NCBI RefSeq assembly: GCF_963678635.1
Contig: NC_087062.1
Location: 7,678,193-7,742,192, forward strand
DNA: 64,000 bases
From: Symsagittifera roscoffensis
Lineage: Eukaryota; Xenacoelomorpha; Acoela; Convolutidae
Direction of reading: 5' to 3'
A program made the position numbers and the translations under genes. Below, in pieces: positions 42,570-52,003 of the stretch. Numbering within the stretch: the stretch's first letter is position 1; each line of letters starts with the position of its first letter. The notes beneath the pieces are model-generated. The model was not told the DNA's origin, did no database searches, and saw only the letters and a program-made list of their open reading frames with translations.

Positions 42570-44088
42570 TCTTCATACCACGATCATCTGCAAAAAAACA
42601 GAAAAGAAAAATAAAAAATAAACTTGTTAAAATTCTTCTAAACTTCATTAATATTTTGCACAAGATAATATAATAAAATTCATACCAAATGTAGTAAATT
42701 AGTTTATAAATTGTTTCCCCATAAAGCAGTAAATTTAATTACGATGAAATTTTATAACTTTAAATTTCCCCCAACAAAAAGCAGTAAACTTGAAATTCTA
42801 TGTAATAAATTGATAAAATGAAAATGCAGTACTAACCTTTTGATATTTTCATTCACTCGCACAAGAATTCTATCCAAACTCGCACAGCTCGCCCACGAAT
42901 AATTGTTTGAATAATGATTTTAAGTTTCAAGTTTTCACACTCAACAACTCTAACACACGATAACAAGTTTCAAACTTTCCTTTAACCCGGTTGGAAAGGA
43001 ATTATATACTAAACCAAACTAACCAACGCAGCCTATTAAACACCACAAATCATAAAATAACAGCATGACTAAGAAAAGAAAACCAACGGTACTCAAACGG
43101 GATTAACCCAGTTTAAAACTGGATAATTTATTCTTTTGAAGACTATTATAAAGTCCAAGAAAGAAATAATAAAACACAAAAAAGTCGCAAGACAAACCCA
43201 TACCAAAATTAATTTGATTTTTGAAAAAAGGACACAACCAAAGAAACATAAGAAAGACCAACAGAAACCCAACATAAAACGATATCACATAACAGGACCT
43301 CTCAAAGAAACCGCACGAAATCATACTCCCACTCCTGGCCTAACCCACCAGAGATGACGTCCTGAGCATGCTCTATAGCCGGCCTAACCCACCGCGCTAC
43401 ATCCACGCTTTCTGACCACACTTCTATTTTTAATAAGAGATACTCAAGGGCGAATAACTCTTCAAAATAACCGAACTAAAACAAAAAAGCTTTTGTGAAA
43501 ACAACTAACTAAATTCATGATTAAAAAACCGAACTAATAAAATTTTATAAAATGTAAATCATACCTTGCAGTATATAGATTGACACACAACAACAAAGAC
43601 GAACATCCAAAGACAAAGTGATTCCATCACACTCGAACAAGAAGGGCTAACCACAACTGATATGCCGTCCACAATCACAACTCAAAGGATTTAGAGTACG
43701 ACTTGACTTCGCAGAAAAGGACTTCAATGAACTAGACCAATGACCACCTCGATGTTCAAGTATACGTACAGATCCGAGTTACGAGGCATCCCTTCCACAC
43801 ACGATCTCCACGCCATTCCCAGACGAGGTTGAACACAAAACAAGTTCTCTACATAATACAGAAAAACCCGTCATAGCAAATCATTTTGAAATCAGATTGA
43901 TTTCATTGGGGAACACAGTCGTTGTCACAAGACGACACAACGATTGATGTCCCTAACTCCAGCGTCCTGGAACTTCTTTAACAAGAGAAACCGGACAAGA
44001 TTATGATGTTCGCCAAATACCAACGTTCATCATCCATCTTTTGAATTGCAGAAAGATAATTCTAAAAACTCTGTATAACCCGGATGGG
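42570..44088 (+). other. Retrotransposon 3-prime untranslated region
   Basis: About 1.5 kb without a supported ORF. AAAAATAAAAAATAAAC near 42606 offers polyadenylation hexamers. A second TACTAAC followed by a pyrimidine-rich stretch is at about 42823-42870. The purine-rich CGGATGGG directly before the 3-prime LTR is a short polypurine tract candidate. The Lys-rich frame 43136-43357 opens at TTG and is not called. Confidence 0.5.
44081..44088 (+). promoter_or_regulatory. Polypurine tract candidate
   Basis: CGGATGGG abuts the TG of the 3-prime LTR, the position from which plus-strand cDNA synthesis is normally primed. It is short and interrupted by a T, so the call is tentative. Confidence 0.35.
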
Positions 44089-44498
44089 TGGAACCTGATC
44101 TAAACTATATTTTATGATTGCATAAATTGGATTTTTTACCACTGTAAAGTATTTAATATTAACCAATCAAAATCCATCTAATTAACAACCCACTTATTTG
44201 TAAGTGCTGAAATTACTTGTAATTTCAGCACCAGAGAGATTTGAATTTAACTTAGAAATTAGTTGCCTCTCCAAGAGAACTTCAGCAGCCGCAACAAACC
44301 AGTATACCCTAGATCTATTGAGCCTAGCAGAGACTAGTTAAACACCCTGAGACTAGAAAGTATAAGAGTAAGATTAGGATCGATATTAGACTAAGAAGTT
44401 GCACGAATCTATCCGGCCTAAAATAAGATAGCGTGACGAGCAGACGGTGTACCCTATCCAAAATTACTCTATGAGTTAACCACATCGGTTCTAACTCA
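44089..44498 (+). mobile_element. 3-prime LTR
   Basis: 410 bp, TGGAACCTG...CTAACTCA, colinear with the 5-prime LTR apart from one inserted base and about ten substitutions. The hairpin at 44204-44231 is unchanged. CTTG follows at 44499-44502. Confidence 0.95.
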
Positions 44499-44502
44499 CT
44501 TG
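44499..44502. other. Target site duplication CTTG, right
   Basis: Direct repeat of 17795-17798, marking the end of the insertion. Confidence 0.85.
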
Positions 44503-45190
44503 GCACATAATTATAAATTTACTCAAACAGTTCCCTGGTTAAATTAGTTTTTTTGATGTCATTATTGTAAAAAATTTTACATGATTTTTGATTAACGTTT
44601 TTTTCCTATTTACGAACAAGTTATATGAGTTTCGAGAGTTCCTCACGGTTTTCACCATACGTCTCCTAATGCCCGAAAGTTACAATCGTTTTGTTTAACT
44701 TGTTTTATGTTTCAATGCATTTTGTCAAATCTGTTTGTTTTTTCAACACAAAAACTGTTTGTTTCTTAAACCTGTACTACATTTGCCTTTGCGTGCCATC
44801 ATGGCTGAAAAACAAAATGACCTATGTTATTTAATTAAGTAGGATACTACTTTGTCTGAATTGATGCTTCTTTAAAACTATTTGTTTTAGAATAGAATTA
44901 TCTCTTCAATATTTAAGTGATTTTCACATAGTACATGTTAATGAAGACCTTATTTTGACAAGTTAAATTGCCACTGCATTCAAAGTTTAAAATCTTCAGT
45001 GGAAAAGACTGGAACAAAATTTTTTATACAGATCTTTTAGTAGGTTTTTATCCATACGACCATTTGAATACAAATTTCCACGGTTTTCGTCGGCGAGTTT
45101 CACCATAGATTGATTCGAATGCGAATGCTTTAAATCTGTATTTTTTAAATGTTTTTTTTTGTTACTGTCGACAATTTTTAAACGATTTTA
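44503..45190. other. Intergenic, no gene seen
   Basis: T-rich host DNA resumes abruptly after the element. No ORF or named repeat is supported. Confidence 0.4.
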
Positions 45191-46300
45191 GTTTCAGGGG
45201 TTTTTAAACAAAATTTGAAATTCGTGATCCTGTTTTCAAAAAAAAACTTAAAAACAATTTCAAAAATGTAAAAACTGTTTTTGAAAAACTGTTAAAAAAA
45301 ATAAGTTCTCACGCTAATAGTGGGGTACTTCCAGCTCTTTCTAGAAGCTGCAATTTTGGTCTATAACTATGATAGCGAAAACCAATTCAGTTTTCGAGAT
45401 TTGTCTTTTTCAGATTTTTTCAAAAAAGATTTTCGAATATTTGGTATTGAAAAATTTCTCATATTTCGAATTCCTCGATCCTATTTTTAAACGATATCAA
45501 CGTTTTCCCAGGAATTGCATTTTTGGTGTCCGACTTTGATTGCTCAATACCTAGTAGTTTCCGTGAAAAAACGAAATTTCAAAAAAACTGATTTCAAAAG
45601 ACTTATCAAAGTATGAAATTCTTGAGCATGTTATTCATATATAAAAAAATTGCATTTATGGCTTGAAATATAGTTCTCCATAATTGAATATCCAGATATT
45701 ATACTGGAGAAAATTGCTTATATGTCTTCAAAAATAGTTTTTCTAAATTGAATTTCTAGACCTTAGTGTGGATCAATGTCAATGTTTTGTCAAAAACTGA
45801 ACTTAAGGCCTCCAGTTATGACTGCTCAAGATCTTCTAGCTTTCCTGATCTGAAGCTTCGAATGATTGTCACAAAAAAGGTCAGAAAATTGATTTAATAA
45901 AAACTTCAAAAACTCAAAGTTTTGGCTTCTATAGTAGAGCGATATCAATGGTTTGCCATGAGTTCCATATGTTGAAAAAGAGTGCTCGAACTCTTTTAGT
46001 TTCCGAGAAATGAAAAATTTTGTTCGTTTTTCAAAAATATAAAAAATTGAGTTTAAAATAATTTTTTCTCGAAACGTGAAAATCCCGACTCTATGTTAGA
46101 GCAATCTCAACGTTTTACCGTTAATTACATATGTGACCTTCAAAAATGAGTCTCAAAACCTCATTGTTCCGACATATGGCGTTTTTTCTTGAGAGTTTGC
46201 GAAAAAAAAACTGATTTAGAAAACATTTCTCCAAGGTCGAATTTTTCCAACATATAGTGGGGCAATGTTACAGTTGTGTTTGATATTAAATACACTGAAT
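45190..46300. repeat. Decayed ~165-bp tandem satellite, family 2
   Basis: Modules have GCGATATCAACGTTTT, (G/A)GGAATTGCAT, GACTTTGATTGCTCAA...CTAGTAGTTTCCG(A/T)G and AAAAACTGATTT. Cores near 45370, 45537, 45818, 45980 and 46146 are spaced about 162-167 bp, with one larger gap. The same family appears at 3600-3960. Highly diverged and non-coding. Confidence 0.65.
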
Positions 46301-48440
46301 TAAAAAGCTGCTGGCAACAAATGCTATAGGCACGAGCTGAACAACTAGGCCAAACAAGTATCTGATTTATGAATTTACTGATTATACAAAAAACTTAAGA
46401 CTTTCAAGAAAAGTAAAAATTTTCAGTTTTAGACTTTCGAAAAAAAGAAAGTTTTATTCTTACAAACTATTTTTTTTCGATTTTCGAATTTTGGACTGTT
46501 ACAAACCTTCGTATTTTCGAATTGAGCCAGATTTTGAAGTGCAGCTAGATTTTGCTAGTAGTTTCAAGATTTTAAGGATCTGTCGCGGTAATCTTGAAAC
46601 GTATTTGATTAATGTTTGTTTTTTCTTTTCTCAATAAACTAATAAATGTAATGCAACAATCTTCAAAAAGATGCTTTTATAGTTGAACTTCCTCTTTAAC
46701 TTTTTCATTTGATAGACTGGACCAGACTTTTTTATGAGGCTAAAAACCGTTAAAAAAATTTGGGGCCAAAAACCGTAATTTTTTTAACAGCCTAAAAGAA
46801 ACTACCCTTCGGTAATCAAGTTCTTCAAGTTTCTCTTCCCTTTTTGTTTGTCCAATTTTGTTCCTCTTTCAAATTGGGTCCGTTGTTGCCATTTTTTTCG
46901 GTTTTAAATCAGATTGCAGATTTCAATCCAATTTTACAGAAAACTATTTTAGTATGGGGCGAGCAGCATCGTTTTTCTGCAAGATCCCGCCTCTAAAAAT
47001 CATGCGTCAGCGTACGGAAAAAAGTCCGCAGGATATGAAAATTTTTGTATTTCTCCGACCGTTTATTTTGGGTTTTTTTTGAATTTCTTCACGCCATCAG
47101 TGGTTTACAATGCTTAAGAAACTTAGAAATTTTAAAACCAAATCGCTAAATATTTTCGAATTTTTCCAATTCCGCTGTTCTGATCAAGTTGTTTTCCTTC
47201 ACGCATCTTCTTCAGTATTTGGCTGTAAAAGAACCTTGATATCTGCCAAAACTGTACAAAAAAATAGTAATGGGCTGGCATAGCTTAATGTGTTGCTGGC
47301 AAAGTTTTTTTCGAGGCCAAGGTTGAAAAGTTGAATTAGGGGAACTATTCTCATGCGCGCAAGACCGAATGCGCGCGAAAAATCGAAATACCGAATGCGC
47401 GGGGAATTTGAGATCTGATTAGTTGATAAAATTCTTTAGATGATTTTTTTGCTTGTGAAGGATTCCCTTTACTTTTCCTTTGAATTAGAACTGATTCAAA
47501 GTATTTCTCTGCCAAATTACTTCTGAAGGAGATGGAGGAATTTAAACAGTTTTTTGAAGACTCATTTTTTTTGCATTCATCCGATCTTGGGCTCTCGATT
47601 GGTAATAATATAATAACTAGTGAAAGTCAAGCGCAATAAAATTCTACAGCTCCCGAGCTATCCGAACAAAACGAACAACAGTGCAAACTTTAAACGCGTT
47701 TCTCTCAAATTGGAATAAAAATTAGGCAAAAAAATGAAGAAAGAATTTTTTTCTCCGGAGTCATTTTTGAGCAAAATCAACAATTATTTATTTAAAAAGA
47801 CACAATGAATAATAAGAAGATAGACGCACGGCAAAATAAATACCCACTGAGCGTCTACTCTTGAAAATTCATATTATAAACGTTGCTTGATTATAAATCT
47901 ATTAAAGCAAAAATTTTGAAAGCAAAAAGTAATAAAATAAAACTTATGCTGAGGAGAATCCTAAATTTGTCAAAAATTAACAACTATTTTAAGGCTGTAC
48001 CACATTGATTCATTATCGAACATTCTCGCCGAAAACTGAAGACAATAAAGTTTTCCAGAACATTTTTGGTGCAATTTAAATTGTAAAATTCGGAACCAAA
48101 ATTTTACACCTAAATGGGTCTTTTTGCTTTTTATTGATAATCAAAATTTACGCTGAAACTACCAAATAATTTGACCAGAAGTTAATAAAAACCTCTTACA
48201 AAGACCGATAAATAAGGGTGAAATCTCCAGAAAACTGTATAAGAACTCATATCGATGAAGTTTCAAATATATTTTGAAAGAACTGAAAAAGCAAAAAAAT
48301 ATATTTTAAGAACAAAATTGATTTTTGATATCAATTTTTATCGAGATGAATACTTACGGCTGGAAAAACTTATACTCCGATTTTAATTCATCCTAATTTG
48401 CCAGCTAAATGTTACTTTGCTCGAACAGTGGAACCAGCGA
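46300..48440. other. Intergenic, no gene seen
   Basis: Near 46740-46790 AAAAACCGTTAAAAAAATTTGGGGCC and a following AAAACCGTAATTTTTTTAAC form a loose repeat. At 47339-47410 a GGGG..CTATTCTCATGCGCGCAAGACCG phrase resembles 281-312. The ORF 46858-47082 opens at a non-ATG codon and matches nothing known. Confidence 0.4.
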
Positions 48441-48445
48441 ACAGG

Positions 48446-48790
48446 CCGCTGGCCTAATGTTGCATACTCGAAGGTGTGCCATGATACTATTTGTTCCGAT
48501 CACTTCACTAAGTGGTTAAGAAGAGGCACTGTGTTTTCGGAAAAATTTTGACTACTTTTAAAGAAAGCTAATGGAGAATCAAGTAAAATATCATATTGGA
48601 GCACTTTCAACCATGATCTGGTTTCCAAAAAAAAGTTTTTAATCTATTTCAGCGGCTAGAAAATTTAGTCTGTTTTGTTTTTGGCATTTGAGATCAACTG
48701 GATGAGTGTGAAATTGATAATACTGAAATTGATATCGCCCAATTTAGTTATTAACCAACTTTTTTGTTCTTTTACGATGAGTTACATCAC
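48446..48790. repeat. Diverged direct duplicate D, copy 1
   Basis: Shares ordered phrases with 49120-49475: GGCCTAATGTT, TTGTTCCGATCACTTCA, TTTTGAC.ACTTT, AACTGGATGA(G/A)TGTGAAATT and ATCGCCCAATTTAG. Non-coding. Confidence 0.65.
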
Positions 48791-49119
48791 AACAAGGCAT
48801 TTTTTTAATCTATTTTTTCATTTCTTTCTTAAATCTTTGTGCTCGGCTCAGCTTCTGCCTCTGCTACTTGCATTCCAACTGGTATGTTTTGAACTACATT
48901 GTTCCTGTTTTGAGTTCTTTTGTCTCGTAAATTAATTGAAAATGATATTGAAATAAGTTTACAGAACAATAAGATCTTTAAGCTGCGTCTTTTTTTTCTG
49001 ATTGCCTTATTTTGGAAAACTTGTAAAAAGCAAAAAACATAGTCGCAATTTTCATTGAAATTTATTTTCTGGGCTGTGATAGTCAATACCCAAACGGTTG
49101 TTCATTTTACTTTATCAAG

Positions 49120-49475
49120 CCGCTCGCCTAATGTTTTCCACTCGAATTTTTGCTATGATATTGTGTTCCGATCACTTCATCAATTGGCTAAGAACTCCGG
49201 CTTTCTGTTTTCTCCGATCAATTTTGACCACTTTATAAAAAAATTGTGGAGAATTCAAGCGTAATGTTATTTTGAAAATCTTTGAGTCATCATTCGGATT
49301 TCAAAAAAAATTTTCAAAAAAGTTGTTTCTGTGTTGAGGAAATGGATCTGATTTTTTTTTGAATTTTGGACCAACTGGATGAATGTGAAATTTGCGGTAC
49401 TGAATTTGATGTCGCCCAATTTAGGTATCATTCACTGTTACTCGTTATTTTATGATTAATTTCATCTCATTTTTG
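49120..49475. repeat. Diverged direct duplicate D, copy 2
   Basis: Partner of 48446-48790, in the same orientation, about 670 bp downstream. Moderate identity with indels. The 48675-48935 and 49055-49264 ORFs straddle these blocks and have no family support. Confidence 0.65.
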
Positions 49476-49479
49476 CAGT

Positions 49480-51512
49480 TTCTTGCAAAAAAAAATCATC
49501 AAGAAATTAAAAGAAAAAAAAAGTTTTGCACTTTTTATTTTGCACTTCCACTGTCTGGTGAATTAATTATAAGTTTAATACGTTTATATTAGTGTAACAA
49601 ATTTGTTTGACAATAGCTGCTTCACAGCTGCATTTTTTCTGATTGCTTCATTACTGAAGTCTTTTGTTTTATCTGCTTCATCAGCGAAGTCTATTGTTTT
49701 TTTCTTAACCCAGATTGAGTTAATCAACTAAACCATTAAAGCTTTTTTGAGCTTGAGACCAATTAGACCAGCATATTGAAGAAAGTTCAGCTTTTGAGAA
49801 GTTTTTTATGCAAACACGACATTGTTATTTCTTTTGTTTTGTTTTCGTGACCAGTCCACCAATTTCAGTTGTTAATTGGTAACCGCCCCTTTGGAGGTTA
49901 ACTTGGGTTCGTGTTCTTCTAGTACTCTTTGGAAATTTTGCCCAAACCGTGCTGGAAATTTAGCATTAGCCTCCGGCCAGCAGACAAATCACAAAATTCA
50001 AGTCTAGACTGGTTAAATGATCTGTGAACAATAATTATCTGTTCATGCTGGTTCTAAAGAGTATTTTATTTTCATAGTTTCTTCACAAAAAGTGTTGAAA
50101 TTTATAAAATATCAGACGTGACACTCGGGGCGTTTCGTTTGTTTTGATTGCAAAATGCAAAAACCACTCTCTGAATGTTTCTAATAAATGTTATTAGATT
50201 TTCCCTGAAATGATTAAAAAGTGATAGTTATTGTGGTTTCACCCGTCTGTAAAAAACAAGTTTTCCACACTTGGGTGGTTGATTAAAAAAGGTTTCATTT
50301 TTCTTTCCGAGCTCTGATCAAAAAGTTTAATTTTCTTTCAAGGCTAAAATTAAATGGTATTGCAAGGAAAAAACCAAACCAACATAATTTGCATTCAACT
50401 GATAATGAAATTTTATTTGATATTCCCAGATGTTAAATTCAATTTGCAAAATTATGAGTTAAATTTCATTTGATTGTTTTTCAGTTTGAGATTAAACTTA
50501 GTTGAAGTTGTTTTGTTCACGCGCAGTTGTTTGTTTTTACAAGATAAAATTAAAATAAATATCTTTTTAGGAAGTTATTTCAGCCAATAAAATTGCTTCA
50601 CATAGGCAATAAAGTACCTTCAGCGCCGGCTTACCATTTAAGAGACTCTTATTTGTTTTCATGCATATTAGCCTTGCACCAATAAGAGAATTTATTCTGC
50701 TAGTATTTCCTGGGATTGAAAGTGAAAGTGAATCCTTACCTTAACCCGGTTATTATAACTTAAGCTGAGACATAATAAGACTGAGACAGATTTCGTATTT
50801 TTGACCCCTCTCTTATCCGGCCCCTGTCCAAGTGTTTAATTAATCCCCCGCCAACTAACCGGCTGCACTCCAGCGCTGGTCGTCTAGATTTAATTTTCCT
50901 AATTCATGCCGATTTGCTATTAGTCAAATCTCCTGGGAACTGATGCTCATGTCAGTTAAAGCCCGCTTTCTTTGAATTGCATTTGTTTTAAGTTGCCAAT
51001 TTTCCTATTAGGGCAAAACTTTGCCCGTTTAGAGTTTACTCATTAGTGTCTCATTTAAACCACTCGGATGATTAGTTATATGCTGTGCCCATGCATGATC
51101 ACTTTCACCCTGCTTATTCAATAATTTCAAGTTCCTGTTTCAAGTTTCTGCTGCTAATTATACGCCTTCTTCAGTTTACAGCTAACTAATTCACTTTTTG
51201 CTCCACTGAAGTTTGATGACATTTAAAAAAATCACGAGCTATTTTATCAGTTCACAAAAGTCACACAGTATTTGAGTCTGCTCCTACCATCTTTTTGAGA
51301 TTTATTTGGGACTTATTTATCTAAACTCTACAGACATTTAGAAAACCAATTTAACCATATTTCCAATCCCTAATTTAGCAAATTATTTTCTTATCTTTAT
51401 TTTTGAATTATTAGCGATAAGAAATTCTGATAGCTGATTAACTTTGCCTAAACAGTTTTGCTTACGTTTTGTAGCTGAATGATCGTTTTTAAATTAAAAT
51501 CAAATTTTTGAA
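49480..51512. other. Upstream region of the globin exon
   Basis: No coding exon seen. From about 50700 the DNA is less repetitive and slightly richer in GC, as expected for host regulatory DNA. A TTTTGCTTACGTTTTGTAG at about 51456-51474 could be a splice acceptor for a 5-prime UTR intron. A 36-bp motif at 50717-50752 recurs downstream of the exon. Confidence 0.4.
50717..50752. promoter_or_regulatory. 36-bp GAAAGTGAAAGTGAA motif, copy 1
   Basis: TGAAAGTGAAAGTGAA followed by TCCTTACCTTAACCCGGTTA is identical to 52696-52731. The first half fits the GAAANNGAAA core bound by interferon-regulatory-factor-type proteins. It lies about 760 bp upstream of the globin start. Whether it is a cis-element or the tip of a repeat cannot be told from two copies. 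Confidence 0.4.
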
Positions 51513-51713
51513 ATGAAAATCACTTTTCTCAAAGTTCATCGTCGTAAGAAGTTATCGCCGCGGGAAGATGCGAGAAATGGCAACACTTCGAGTGATAAAG
51601 CTTCTGTCCCTGTGCCGAAATATCTCTCGTGGAACGAACGACGTCTCGTGCGCAAATCGTGGAAGAAAGCCGAGAAGGTAGTCGTGGATGCAGGTGTTGA
51701 AGTGTTCATCAAG
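51513..51713 (+). CDS. Globin, first coding exon (partial gene)
   Basis: ATG at 51513 opens 67 codons. The first ~38 residues are a basic, Ser-rich extension (RRKKLSPRED). Then LSWNERRLVRKSWKKAEKV fits globin helix A, including the invariant Trp, and VVDAGVEVFIK fits helix B up to residue B12. The frame meets GTAAGTTA at 51714, splitting the B12 codon after its second base. This is the B12.2 position at which animal globin genes commonly carry their first intron. Globins bind haem and O2. The distal and proximal His would be in later exons, which I did not find downstream. The extended N-terminus fits a neuroglobin- or invertebrate-type globin better than a minimal one. If no exon 2 exists downstream, it is an isolated fragment. 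Confidence 0.8.
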
Positions 51714-51719
51714 TAAGTT
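51714..51719 (+). other. Splice donor of the globin exon
   Basis: GTAAGT follows ATCAA at the exon edge, a consensus donor in phase 2. It decides where coding stops; the TAA read-through at 51715 is intronic. Confidence 0.75.
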
Positions 51720-51988
51720 ACATATTTTATAAAACTATTCGTTATAAAATTACTTGCTGAGCTGAGAAGAACTCGCTTTGATCGCAAAATTTTGAAATCG
51801 AATTTATTTTTGCCGGGCAATCTTTAAAGACTTCTCAACCCTAATATCTAAAAAAAGACTTTTTTCATTTCTTGCTTTTCCGTGTTAATTTTTGACTGTA
51901 AGATAAAGTAAAAATTAACTGAAGTTTTAGTTAGTATCCTAGATTACCATTATTATGTAGACCCTTTTTAAAAGTATTTTCCATTATA

Positions 51989-52003
51989 CCCCCCCCCCCC
52001 CCC
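51989..52003. repeat. Poly-C tract
   Basis: An uninterrupted run of about 15-17 C residues in the putative globin intron. Such tracts are length-unstable and error-prone in sequencing. Confidence 0.85.

Larger units (their letters stand above)
17799..44498 (+). mobile_element. Complete but broken Ty3/Gypsy-type, env-bearing LTR retrotransposon, 26.7 kb
   Basis: Bounded by TG...CA LTRs of 409 and 410 bp and a CTTG target duplication. Between them on the plus strand lie a leader, ORF1, gag, pol in PR-RT-RNase H-integrase order (the Gypsy order), a membrane/proline-rich ORF, an envelope-like ORF and a third large ORF. Two internal tandem duplications inflate it. ORF1-gag-pol plus 3-prime flank is present at about 19376-27258 and again from 27259. 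The env-tail/ORF3 block of 1,708 bp is present at 38807-40514 and again from 40515. Removing one copy of each would leave roughly 17 kb. Every large frame carries stops, frameshifts or deletions, so this copy could not mobilise itself. The plus strand is visibly rich in A and C and poor in G, unlike the T-rich flanks. Confidence 0.95.

Noticed and set aside
43136-43357. Lys-rich 73-codon ORF in the element's 3-prime UTR
   Set aside because: It opens at TTG, has no ATG near the start and no family. A-rich sequence readily gives Lys-rich frames.
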